Source: Brevundimonas huaxiensis
GTDB taxonomy: Bacteria; Pseudomonadota; Alphaproteobacteria; Caulobacterales; Caulobacteraceae
Assembly: GCF_014218725.1 (NCBI RefSeq)
Contig: NZ_JABBJE010000002.1
Span: forward strand, 248,001 to 312,000
DNA length: 64,000 nucleotides
Direction of reading: 5' to 3'
Position 1 is the stretch's first letter; the number at the start of each line of letters is the position of its first letter. Positions 10,322-18,262 of this stretch are shown in pieces. The position numbers and the translations under genes are program-made. The notes under the pieces were generated by a model. The model saw only the letters and a program-made list of their open reading frames with translations, was not told the origin of the DNA and made no database searches.

Positions 10322-10666
10322 ATGAGCGCCCCTCCCGAACACGCCGATCTGCTGGCCGCCGTCGCCGACGAGCTGATGCTGGTGCGCGAAGGCATTGACG
10401 GGATCGAGGCCCTGGTCAGCGATCTGGTCCGCCGCGCCCCGCCCGAGGAACGGCCTAACGCCCTGACCCAGGCCCAGGCCCTGGATGCCCTGACCCAGCG
10501 TCTCGAAGCCTTGTCCGGCGTGCTGCGCATGCTGGGCGGCGGCGCCAGTCCGTCCGAGGCCGTCAGCCGCCTGTCGCTGGCCGACATGGCCGGCCGCCTT
10601 CGTCCCGCCGCCGGCGAGCATCGCCCGCAATCGAACGCCGACGCCGGCGACCTCATGCTGTTCTGA
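10322..10666 (+). CDS. cheU: CheU, small protein of the Caulobacter-type che operon
   Basis: A 114-residue, Ala/Leu-rich, mostly helical protein with no recognised enzymatic motif. It begins two bases after the cheD stop and precedes the third cheY, which is the place of cheU in the Caulobacter crescentus cluster. The name rests on position and size. Like CheD it ends in an LF dipeptide (DLMLF here, LELF in CheD), which may be chance. Function unknown. Confidence 0.7.
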   Translation: MSAPPEHADLLAAVADELMLVREGIDGIEALVSDLVRRAPPEERPNALTQAQALDALTQRLEALSGVLRMLGGGASPSEAVSRLSLADMAGRLRPAAGEHRPQSNADAGDLMLF

Positions 10667-10670
10667 CGCC

Positions 10671-11261
10671 ATGGCCAAGAGCGATCGGGTCAATCTGGCG
10701 CACACGACGGTCCTTCTGATCGACGACCAGCCCACGTCGCTGGATATGCTGGGTTCCATCGTCCAAGGCTTCGGCTGCAAGGAGCAGATCAAATGCGCCT
10801 CGGCCCAGGCGGCGGTCGAATTGCTGGCGCGCCGCTCGGTCGATCTGATCCTGATCGACTGCATCATGCCGGACATGGACGGTTATGACTTCGTGCGCTG
10901 GCTGCGGCGCGACGCCCCGACGCCGACCCGCTATGTGCCCGTTATCATGATCCTGGGTCACGCCTCCCAGGCCAAGGTCCACCAAGGCCGCGACTGCGGC
11001 GCCAGCTTCATCGTCGCCAAGCCCCTGTCGCCGTCTCTGCTGCTGAAGCGGATCATCTGGCTGGGCGGCGAGGACCGGGATTTCGTCGAGTCCGAACACT
11101 ACATCGGCCCCGACCGCCGGGTGCACAACTATGGGCCGCCTCCCGGCACCGATGGTCGTCGCGAAAGCGACCTGACCGGTGATCTGGGCGAGGCGGTCGA
11201 GGAAAACATGGATCAGGACGAGATCGACATGCTGATGAAGCCGATGAAGGTCAGCCTGTGA
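10671..11261 (+). CDS. cheY: Chemotaxis response regulator CheY (third copy) with C-terminal tail
   Basis: A 196-residue protein: a receiver domain (D18-D19, phospho-site D63 in IDCIMP, Lys in VAKPLSP) followed by about 65 extra residues. The tail contains YIGPDRRVHNYGPPPG, an arginine-containing GPDRR-type segment, then an acidic stretch. Some Caulobacter CheY-like effectors (Cle proteins) have Arg-rich tails that bind c-di-GMP, so ligand binding is possible here, by inference only. It overlaps cheE by four bases and matches cheYIII by position. Confidence 0.85.
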   Translation: MAKSDRVNLAHTTVLLIDDQPTSLDMLGSIVQGFGCKEQIKCASAQAAVELLARRSVDLILIDCIMPDMDGYDFVRWLRRDAPTPTRYVPVIMILGHASQAKVHQGRDCGASFIVAKPLSPSLLLKRIIWLGGEDRDFVESEHYIGPDRRVHNYGPPPGTDGRRESDLTGDLGEAVEENMDQDEIDMLMKPMKVSL

Positions 11262-11737
11262 CCGAGCCTGTCGCCGCGCCCAAACCCTCCACCGTCCGCC
11301 GCGTCCACACCTCGCTCCAGCGTCAGATGGCGCGGCCCGGCGGCCGTCTGATCATCGAGGCCGAGTCGCGCGCCAACCAGGCGCTGGATGAACAGCGTGA
11401 CCATGTCTTCACCCTGCTGACGGCCAACGTCGACGCCATCGAGGCCCTGTGCGCGACCCGCCCCTCGGATGCGCCGGACCAAATCTACGCCTTCGCCTCC
11501 GCCATGGTCGACATGGCCGGCTATCTGGACGTCCCGACCTTCTTCGAGGCCGCCTTCAGCCTGTGCGAGATCGCCGACCGGATGAAGAACGCCGGCAGCT
11601 GGTCATGGCCCTCGGTCGAGGTTCACGTCCGCGCGCTCCGCCTGACCCTGGCCGCCCAGGGCCAGACCAGCGCCGATTCCGACCGCCTGCTTGAGGGCCT
11701 GCGCGCCCTGACCGCCCACGTCCCGCCCGTCGGTTAA
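11258..11737 (+). CDS. cheE: CheE, last gene of the chemotaxis operon
   Basis: A 159-residue soluble protein with no recognised catalytic motif and an alpha-helical look. Name by position after the third cheY, as in Caulobacter crescentus. The operon appears to end here: the next 200 bases hold a long inverted repeat and a tRNA gene, and the next coding sequences run in the opposite direction. Molecular role unknown. Confidence 0.7.
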   Translation: MTEPVAAPKPSTVRRVHTSLQRQMARPGGRLIIEAESRANQALDEQRDHVFTLLTANVDAIEALCATRPSDAPDQIYAFASAMVDMAGYLDVPTFFEAAFSLCEIADRMKNAGSWSWPSVEVHVRALRLTLAAQGQTSADSDRLLEGLRALTAHVPPVG

Positions 11738-11756
11738 CGGCCGTTCCGTTCTTGAG

Positions 11757-11816
11757 GAACAAGGACGAAACGAATCAGGACCGAATCGCTGACATCGCCC
11801 GTTTCGTCCTTTGTTC
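11757..11816. terminator. Long inverted repeat after cheE, possible terminator
   Basis: GAACAAGGACGAAACG (11757-11772) pairs with CGTTTCGTCCTTTGTTC (11800-11816) except for one bulged base, with a loop of about 27 bases. There is no clear T run, so an intrinsic terminator is not certain. It lies between the convergent ends of the che operon and the 2'-5' ligase gene, where a two-way terminator would be useful. Confidence 0.4.
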
Positions 11817-11834
11817 ACCGCGATATCTTGTAGG

Positions 11835-12578
11835 TTAATGCCCCTTAACCACAAACGCCCGACGCCGCAGTCGTCTAGCCGCCGCCCGACTTTTTCGCCG
11901 CCCCGACTTCCCCCCGCCGCCCCGACCCGCTACGGCGTCAGGCGTGGCCCCGTAGCTCAGCTGCATAGAGCAAGGCTTTCCTAAAGCCGAGGTCGCAGGT
12001 TGGAGTCCTGCCGGGGTCGCCATCGCACTGTCGGGTGCATTCCAATCGTCGAGGGTCAGCGTGCCCTCGAAAGGAATCCGATCAATCGGCTCCCACGGGC
12101 CGCCTAGATAGCGCCAGACAAGCAGGCCTTCAGCGAGAATGTCGAAGGGTTCGAACTCAAGTTGGAGCTGCTCAAGCAGCCGTTTGGCGTCTGTAGGCTC
12201 GACCTTGTTCTGGACCGTGATGTGCGGTCGGAACGGGGCCTGATCCTGCCGGGTCAGCCAGGGCGAAAAGGCCTCCGCGAGTTGTCTACGTAGTCGGTCC
12301 AGATCGGCGGACGCCAGTCGGTAGGCCACGCCACGCCCCAGGGACCACGGGCCGCGCACATCGAGGCGGATGGGCGCCTGTCGCCGACACGCAGACTTCA
12401 GCGTCTCCAACACGAAGTCTTCCTGCGCGCCGGGGAGGGCGTGGAACAGGGTCAGATGGGCCGGGACGACGTTGCGGTGGCGGGGAAAGTGCGCCTGGCG
12501 CAAGCCGTCGAACCAGTCGAAGGCGCCGTCGTCCAGGGCTGCGGTGATGATGAGCGGCGCCGGGTCTGCCACGATCAA
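11835..12578 (-). CDS. 2'-5' RNA ligase / LigT-like phosphoesterase family protein with anomalous C-terminus
   Basis: A 247-residue reading frame. The first 180 or so residues form a two-histidine phosphoesterase with both catalytic motifs, HLTLF (His41) and HITVQ (His119), typical of LigT/2'-5' RNA ligase-like proteins acting on cyclic or 2'-5' phosphodiesters. There is no stop where the family normally ends. The frame continues antisense through the whole tRNA-Arg gene (residues about 186-211) and then a basic Gly/Arg-rich tail to 11835. Start ATG 12578 overlaps the upstream deacetylase-like gene by four bases, so the two form an operon. Confidence 0.75.
   Translation of the reverse strand: MIVADPAPLIITAALDDGAFDWFDGLRQAHFPRHRNVVPAHLTLFHALPGAQEDFVLETLKSACRRQAPIRLDVRGPWSLGRGVAYRLASADLDRLRRQLAEAFSPWLTRQDQAPFRPHITVQNKVEPTDAKRLLEQLQLEFEPFDILAEGLLVWRYLGGPWEPIDRIPFEGTLTLDDWNAPDSAMATPAGLQPATSALGKPCSMQLSYGATPDAVAGRGGGGKSGRRKSRAAARRLRRRAFVVKGH
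11946..12022 (+). tRNA. tRNA-Arg (anticodon CCT), CCA encoded
   Basis: A 77-base cloverleaf. The acceptor arm GGCCCCG pairs with CGGGGTC (one G-T pair), followed by the discriminator G and an encoded CCA. D stem GCTC/GAGC, anticodon stem AGGCT/AGCCG (outermost pair A-G mismatched), loop TTCCTAA with anticodon CCT, T stem GCAGG/CCTGC. Odd points: position 19 is C instead of the nearly invariant G, and the T loop is TTGGAGT, with G at position 56 instead of C. The two changes compensate each other (C19-G56). It decodes AGG. Confidence 0.92.
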
Positions 12579-13531
12579 GCCTCCCGCCGGGCCAGACTGC
12601 GCCGCCAGGCCTGGGCGGCCGCGCGGTGGAGTGTCGCATGGCGGCGCGCCAGACGATCAATGTCGTGGTCGTATCCACCGCCGATGACGCCGACGACCGG
12701 CGCGACCGCCAGACAGGTTTCCAGCACATAGGCGTCGCGCTCAGCCAAGCCCGCGTCGCTCAGCGACAGCCGCCCAAGCCGGTCGCTTTCGTGCGGATCG
12801 ACGCCGGCGATGTAGAAGACGAGATCCGGCGCAACGCGTCGAAGCAGGTCGGGCAGAACGGCTTTGAGCCTAGCGACATAGGCTGCGTCGCCGGTTCCGT
12901 CGGGCAGGTCGATATCCAGATCACTGGGCCCCCTGCGCACCGGAAAGTTCTTTTCGCCATGCATGGAAAAGGTGAAGACGCGGGGCTCGTGCTCGAAGAT
13001 GAAGGCGGTTCCATCGCCCTGATGGACGTCCAGATCGACGACCAGGACCTGTCCGACTTCGCCATTATCGATCAGGGCTCGCGCGGCGACGCCGATGTCG
13101 TTGAAGACGCAGAAGCCGGCGCCGCCCATGGGGCCGGCATGATGGCTGCCGCCGGCCGTGTTGCAGGCGAGGCCATGGCGTAGGGCGAGACGGGCCGCCG
13201 TCAGCGTGCCGCCGACGGCGGTCTGCGTGCGTTTGACAACGCTTTGGGTGATGGGCAGGCCGATGACCCGCTCGACCTTCGGCGGAACGCAGGCATCCAG
13301 CACCTGGCGCACATAGTCGGGATCGTGCACGGCGGCGAGCAGCGAGTAATCCGCAGGTTCGGGCTCCCATAGCCCCTCCGGTCCGATCAGCCCTTCCTCT
13401 CTCAGCACCTCCACCAGGCGCGCATACTTCTGCATCGGAAAGCGATGACCCGAAGGCAGTTCGGCGTTGTACGCCGGGTGGTAAACGATCGGGGGGAGGG
13501 GGCCTGATTCAGACATGCGTTCCGCAGACAA
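12575..13531 (-). CDS. Histone deacetylase-family amidohydrolase
   Basis: A 318-residue zinc hydrolase of the arginase/deacetylase fold. Visible motifs are the active-site His pair in GGSHHAGPMGG, the metal ligands in VVDLDVHQGDGTA and GVDPHESDRLG, and the C-terminal GGGYDHD loop where many members have a Tyr region. Bacterial members deacetylate small amines, polyamines or acetoin-like substrates; which one is not clear. The start may be residue 6 (MSESG, 13516) rather than 13531. The gene is co-transcribed with the 2'-5' ligase-like gene. Confidence 0.85.
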   Translation of the reverse strand: MSAERMSESGPLPPIVYHPAYNAELPSGHRFPMQKYARLVEVLREEGLIGPEGLWEPEPADYSLLAAVHDPDYVRQVLDACVPPKVERVIGLPITQSVVKRTQTAVGGTLTAARLALRHGLACNTAGGSHHAGPMGGAGFCVFNDIGVAARALIDNGEVGQVLVVDLDVHQGDGTAFIFEHEPRVFTFSMHGEKNFPVRRGPSDLDIDLPDGTGDAAYVARLKAVLPDLLRRVAPDLVFYIAGVDPHESDRLGRLSLSDAGLAERDAYVLETCLAVAPVVGVIGGGYDHDIDRLARRHATLHRAAAQAWRRSLARREA

Positions 13532-13589
13532 CGCGCCGGCCTTTATGAGGCTGCATTGGGAAAGGTGTCGAACCCTCTCGCCGAAGGCC

Positions 13590-14282
13590 TCAGTCCGCCA
13601 GTCGGTACCCCACGCCCGGTTCGGTCACGAGCAGGACGGGCTGGGCCGGGTCGGCCTCGAGCTTGTGCCGGAGTTGGCCGACGACGACGCGGAGATACTG
13701 CACGTCGTCGGCGTGGCCGGCGCCCCAGATGGTCTTGAGCAGGTCGGCGTGGCCCAGGACCTTGCCGGCGTTGCGGGCGAGGTAGGCCAGGACGTCGTAT
13801 TCCTTGGGGCGCAGCTTCACCCGCTCGCCGGCGCGGGTGACGATGCGGCGGTCCAGGTCGATGACGACATCGCCGGCCGTAACCACCCCGCCCGCGACCG
13901 GCGTCAGCGCGCCCTGACGCAGACCGGCGCGGATGCGGGCCAGCAGTTCGCCGACGCCGAACGGCTTTTCCACGTAGTCGTTGGCGCCGAGGTCCAGGGC
14001 CGTGATCTTTTCTGCCTCGCGGTCGCGGGCGGACAGGACGATGATCGGCCCCTGATAGAAGTCGCGCGCCCGCGTCAGGACGTCCTTGCCGTCCATGTCG
14101 GGCAGGCCGAGGTCCAGAACCACGGCGTCGGGGCTCCAAAGGGCGATGGCGCGCAGGCCCTCCTGACCGCCGTCGGCGCGGCGGGGTTCATAGCCGGCGG
14201 CGTCCAGAGCGGGCGCGAGGAAGCGGTGGATCTGCGGCTCGTCGTCGATGACCAGAACCTGGGGGCGAACGGCGGACATCAC
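13590..14282 (-). CDS. kdpE: KdpE, response regulator of the potassium-transport operon
   Basis: A 230-residue OmpR/PhoB-type regulator. The receiver domain has the acidic pair in VLVIDDEPQ and phospho-site D57 (VLDLGLPDMDG); a winged-helix domain follows (LRPKEYDVLAYLARNAGKV, then VVVGQLRHKLE). KdpE turns on kdpFABC at low potassium or osmotic stress when phosphorylated by KdpD. It overlaps the kdpD stop by four bases and is the last gene of the operon. Since kdpD is broken, its phosphate donor is uncertain. Confidence 0.92.
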   Translation of the reverse strand: MMSAVRPQVLVIDDEPQIHRFLAPALDAAGYEPRRADGGQEGLRAIALWSPDAVVLDLGLPDMDGKDVLTRARDFYQGPIIVLSARDREAEKITALDLGANDYVEKPFGVGELLARIRAGLRQGALTPVAGGVVTAGDVVIDLDRRIVTRAGERVKLRPKEYDVLAYLARNAGKVLGHADLLKTIWGAGHADDVQYLRVVVGQLRHKLEADPAQPVLLVTEPGVGYRLAD

Positions 14283-16808
14283 AGCAGATCCGGGTGGGTG
14301 GCGATGGACTTGGGCAGGCTGATCAAGATGCGGGTGCCGCGTCTGCCGTCGGCGTCGTCCTGGATCGGGCTGGCGGCGGCGATGCGGCCGCGCATGGCCT
14401 CGACGAAGCCCTTGGCGATGGCCAGGCCCAGCCCGGCGCCCTTGGCCCGATCGGTGGATTCTTCCATGCGGCGGAACTTGTCGAATACCCGTTCCAACTC
14501 GGCGGTCGGGATGCTGAGTTGGGCCGAAAAATCGCGCGTGACCTTGCGTTGGCCCAGGCGGCGCGACACCCGGTCGGCGGCGGTGTTCAGGATATCGCGC
14601 ACATCGGTCCAGTCGGTGCGTACGTTCAGGCCGCCGCCCTCCAGCCGGGTCATATCCAAAAGATCGCCGACATAGCGCGACAGGCGTTCGGCCTCTTCGC
14701 GGATGCTGAGCAACAGGTCATCGCGGACCTCGGGCTTCAGGGTCGCGCCATAGTCGATCAGGGTCGTCGCCGAGCCCAGGACGGTGGACAGGGGCGTGCG
14801 CAGGTCGTGACTGACCGAGTTCATCAAGGCCGCGCGGAAACGGTCGGCGCGGCGCAGGGTCTCGGTCTCCAGCGCCTGACCGGCCAGATCCGCGCGCTCC
14901 AGCGCCACGGCGCCCTAGTCCAGCAACGCCATGGCCAGACGTTCCTCGTCCGAGCCCGCCGCCACGGCCGAGGCGTCGATGCCCGCGACGCCGGCCCGGC
15001 CGCACACGCCCTGCAAGGGCTGAAACCGCCAGTGGGTCTGCGGCAGGGTGCCGGTGCCGTGGCCCGTCACCTCGCCGTGGGTCCAGGCCCAGCGGGCGGC
15101 GGCCATGGCGTCGGGGGCCAGGGTCACGCCCTCGGGGCTGGCCGCCGTCAGCACAATGTCCTCGCCGTCGGGCAGCAGGACGACGGCGCCCGCGCCGGCG
15201 GCGGCGGAGGCCTGTTCGGCCAGGCTGCGGGCCGTGGTCGCGCGATCCTGGCCGGCCGACAGGGTCTGGCTGGCGGCCAACAGGGCCGAGACGGCGGCGG
15301 CGCGGCGCTGGGCGGCTCTGGCCTGTTCGCGCACTCGCCCCGCCAGGGCGCCGGTGCCCAGAGCTACGCCCCAGAACAGGAGCAGCGTCAAAAAGTCGGT
15401 CGGCGAACCGATCAGGAAGCTGTAGCGCGGCTGGAGGAACAGAAAGTTGTAGGTCAAAAAGGCCAGGGTCGCCGCCGCCAGCGCGGGTCTGAGGCCGTTC
15501 AGCACCCCCGCCGCCACCACCGCCGCCAGATAGATGACGCCCAGATCGACCCGCTCGAACCGGGTATCGAGCAACAGGGCCGCCCCCGTCGCCGCCAGGA
15601 CGAACCCCGCCCCGGCCGGATAGCCGCGCCAGTCCAGCGCCGCCCGGACGCCCGACTTGGACGCCGGTTCGGGCGCAGCCAGGTCGCCCTCGGTCACGAC
15701 GTGGACGGCGACGCCTTGCGCCTTTCGCAACAGTTCGGTCGCCAGCGCCCGGCCGGTCCATTCGGCGAACCGACCGCCGCGCGTCTTGCCGATGACGATC
15801 TGGGTGACGTTGTTGCGGTGGGCGTGGTCCAAAACGGCGCGCACCACGTCATCGCCGCTGATCGTCACGGGCCGTCCGCCCAGCTGCTCGGCCAGCTTGA
15901 AGGCTTCTGACAACCGTCCCGCCGACCGGGCGTCGGCGCGCGATCCGCTGGGCCGCTCGACATGGGCCACCGACCAGGGGGCGTCCATCATCATGTCCGA
16001 CATCCGCCGACCGGTCCGAACCAGGGAAGCGGTCATGGCGTCGCCGCCGACCAGAACTAGGATCCGCTCGTTCGCCGCCCACGGCCCTGATACGCCCCGT
16101 TCGCGCAGGTGGGTCAACAGCTGGTCGTCCACCGTCTGGGCCGCCCGTCGCAGGGCCAGTTCGCGCAGCGCCGTCAGATTCTCGATCTTGAAGAAGTTCG
16201 CGGACGCCACCCGCGCCGTTTCGGGCACATAGACCTTGCCCTCGGCCAGACGCGCCCGCAGGTCTTCGGGCGTGATGTCGATGACCTCGATGTCGTCGGC
16301 GCCGGTCAGGGCGCTGTCGGGCACCGCCTCGCGCTGGCGCACGCCGGTGATGCGCAGGATGACGTCGGACAGGCTTTCCAGATGCTGGATGTTCAGCGTG
16401 GTCCAGACGTCGATGCCGGCGTCGCGCAGCTCCTCCACATCCTGCCAGCGCTTGGGATGGCGCGAACCGGGCGCGTTGGAATGGGCGTATTCGTCGACCA
16501 GCAGCAGCTTGGGCCGTCGCGCCAGGGCGCCGTCGAGGTCGAACTCCATCAGGGCGCGGTCGCGGTGTTCGATCGGCGCGCGGGGCATGACGTCCAGCCC
16601 GCGCAGCAGGCTCATCGTCTCCTTGCGGCCGTGGGTCTCGACCACGCCGACGACGACGTCCAGCCTCGGCCTTTCGACGGCGTGCGGCGCGCAGCATCTC
16701 ATAGGTCTTGCCCACGCCGGGCGACATGCCCAGAAACACCTTCAGCCGCCCGCGCTTGCGGCGCGGAACGGCTGAAGTCGCGGGCGTTTCGGGCGCCGTT
16801 TCGGGCAA
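14279..16808 (-). pseudogene. kdpD: KdpD potassium sensor kinase, disrupted by a frameshift and an in-frame amber stop
   Basis: Starts with TTG at 16808, directly after kdpC. The N-terminal KdpD domain shows the Walker A segment GMSPGVGKTYEML. Near 16690 the frame shifts: the expected VVVGVVETHGR segment is found one frame over. The second frame runs on through the USP-like domain, four membrane segments and a GAF-like region to a TAG at 14917-14915. After that TAG the same frame continues with VALERADLAG, the H-box SVSHDLRTPLSTVLG and the ATPase domain to 14279. Homologues have Gln near the TAG site (CAG to TAG is one change). Two lesions make this a pseudogene as read, unless both are sequencing errors. 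Confidence 0.88.
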
Positions 16809-17387
16809 TCAGCCCTCCGCGCCGAAGCGGGCGTCCAGCGCGCGGTTGGTCATCAGCACATTGACGTGCGGCTGGCCGATGAAGCCGAGGAAGGCCCCCT
16901 CGATGTGCGCGTCGATGATGCTCTGGACCTGTTGCACGGAAACGCCTCTGGCGCGGGCGATCCGCGCGGCCTGAAGCCGAGCGTAGGCCGGGGACACGTC
17001 CGGGTCGAGGCCCGAACCCGATGTCGTCACCGCATCGGCGGGGATGACGCCGGGGCCGTCCTCCGCGCGGATCGTCTGGGCGCTTTCGGCGACGCGCGCG
17101 ATGAGGTCCGGGTTCAGCGGCCCCATGTTGGAGCCGGACGAGGCGGCGGCGTCATATCCGTCGCCCGCCGCCGACGGGCGCGGATGCAGATAGGTCGCGC
17201 CGACGAAAGGCTGGCCGATCAGGGACGAGCCGACGACCCGCCCGCTGGCGTCGCGCACCAGGCTGCCGTTGGCCTGGTCCGGGAAGGCGACCTGAGCGAT
17301 CCCGGTGACGGCCAGCGGATAGGCCAGGCCCAGCAGCAGGGTGAACAGAGCCGTCATGACGAGGGCCGGGCGAAGTTGGTTGACCAT
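16809..17387 (-). CDS. kdpC: KdpC, potassium-transporting ATPase subunit C
   Basis: A 192-residue single-span subunit that stabilises the KdpFABC complex. It has an N-terminal membrane helix (about 8-30, LVMTALFTLLLGLAYPLAV), then the conserved GSLV, SSLIGQPF, HPRPSAAGDGYDAAASSGSN and TTSGSGLDPDVSP blocks, all diagnostic. It lies immediately before kdpD and just after a porin gene, which is not the usual neighbour of kdpC. Confidence 0.95.
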   Translation of the reverse strand: MVNQLRPALVMTALFTLLLGLAYPLAVTGIAQVAFPDQANGSLVRDASGRVVGSSLIGQPFVGATYLHPRPSAAGDGYDAAASSGSNMGPLNPDLIARVAESAQTIRAEDGPGVIPADAVTTSGSGLDPDVSPAYARLQAARIARARGVSVQQVQSIIDAHIEGAFLGFIGQPHVNVLMTNRALDARFGAEG

Positions 17388-17397
17388 GGTCGTCGCC

Positions 17398-18114
17398 TCA
17401 GAAGGTCGCCTTCAGCGTGGCTACGGCGCGCGCGCCGTAGATGTCGCCGAAGTCGTGTTGGTCGGTGTCGTGATAGCGCAGGTCCAGCGCCAGATTGTCG
17501 GTCAGCTGATAGGCCGCGCCCAGGTTCCAGGTGGTGTAGTCCAGGTCCGACGACACCCACTGACGCCCGACGGCGCCCGAGACGGTCCATTTGTCGGCCG
17601 GGCTGAGCGCGCCGTTGACCTCGGCATAGGTCGCCTCGTCCTCGGCCGCGCCGAAGAAGTCGGGCGAATAGTAGACGGCGGCGCCCAGGGTGGCCGGACC
17701 GACTGCGCGTGAGGCGGCGGCTTTGAACTCGACATAGTCATAGTCGGCGCCGTCGGGCTGACCGGCGTAGAGATAGCCGATCACGCCAAAGTCCAGCGCA
17801 TAGCCGGCGACCTCGGGCCGATAGCCGGCATAAAGATCGACCTCGGCGTCCGTGTCGTCGCCGAAATCGACGTTGGAGGCCCAGCCGCCAGCGTAGAAGC
17901 CGCTTCCCGTCAGATCGACGCCGGCCGAGAGGGCGGGGTTTTCCTGGGTCTGGCTGACCCCGCGGAAGACATAGTCGGAGGTGACGGCGACGTTCGCCGA
18001 CACGTCCTGGGCCTTGGCTTCGCTGCATAGGCCCAGACCGGCGAGCCCGACGATACAGGCGGCGGCGAACCAGGCGTCGTTGCGGCCCGAGGCTCTGGAG
18101 AAGGATTTACGCAT
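17398..18114 (-). CDS. TorF family putative porin inside the kdp operon
   Basis: A 238-residue outer-membrane beta-barrel candidate. It has a signal peptide (cleavage after KAQ A, about residue 35), the family opening TSDYVFRGVSQTQENPALS, the DLRYHDTDQHDFGDIYG block and a C-terminal Phe. Its start overlaps the upstream 51-aa gene by eight bases, and kdpC follows 10 bases after its stop, so it is embedded between kdpB and kdpC. The placement suggests it supplies an outer-membrane path, perhaps for K+, to the Kdp pump. That is inference from context. A paralogue lies at 1439-2116. Confidence 0.85.
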   Translation of the reverse strand: MRKSFSRASGRNDAWFAAACIVGLAGLGLCSEAKAQDVSANVAVTSDYVFRGVSQTQENPALSAGVDLTGSGFYAGGWASNVDFGDDTDAEVDLYAGYRPEVAGYALDFGVIGYLYAGQPDGADYDYVEFKAAASRAVGPATLGAAVYYSPDFFGAAEDEATYAEVNGALSPADKWTVSGAVGRQWVSSDLDYTTWNLGAAYQLTDNLALDLRYHDTDQHDFGDIYGARAVATLKATF

Positions 18115-18262
18115 TGGATTTCTCTATTCGAACAGGATGAATGGCCATGGGGTTGGAGCGGGCGCGCGGATCGGTCTGCTGCAGCGTCGCCACGCCCCAC
18201 ATCACGGCGATGACCAGCACAGCCACGACGAGTTGCAGGATGCGAGAGACCTCCCGACGCAT
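18107..18262 (-). CDS. 51-residue single-span membrane peptide between kdpB and the porin
   Basis: ATG at 18262 overlaps the kdpB stop by one base (TGATG), and its stop overlaps the porin start by eight bases, so translation is coupled on both sides. The peptide has one strongly hydrophobic span (about residues 9-26, LQLVVAVLVIAVMWGVATLQ) with a basic N-terminus and a polar C-terminus. It does not resemble KdpF, which is present separately upstream. I do not recognise the family. It may be a Kdp accessory subunit. Confidence 0.65.
   Translation of the reverse strand: MRREVSRILQLVVAVLVIAVMWGVATLQQTDPRARSNPMAIHPVRIEKSNA

Noticed and set aside
11946..12100. Integrative-element attachment site at the tRNA 3' end
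   Set aside because: No integrase gene nearby and no repeat of the tRNA 3' end that I could find in the window.
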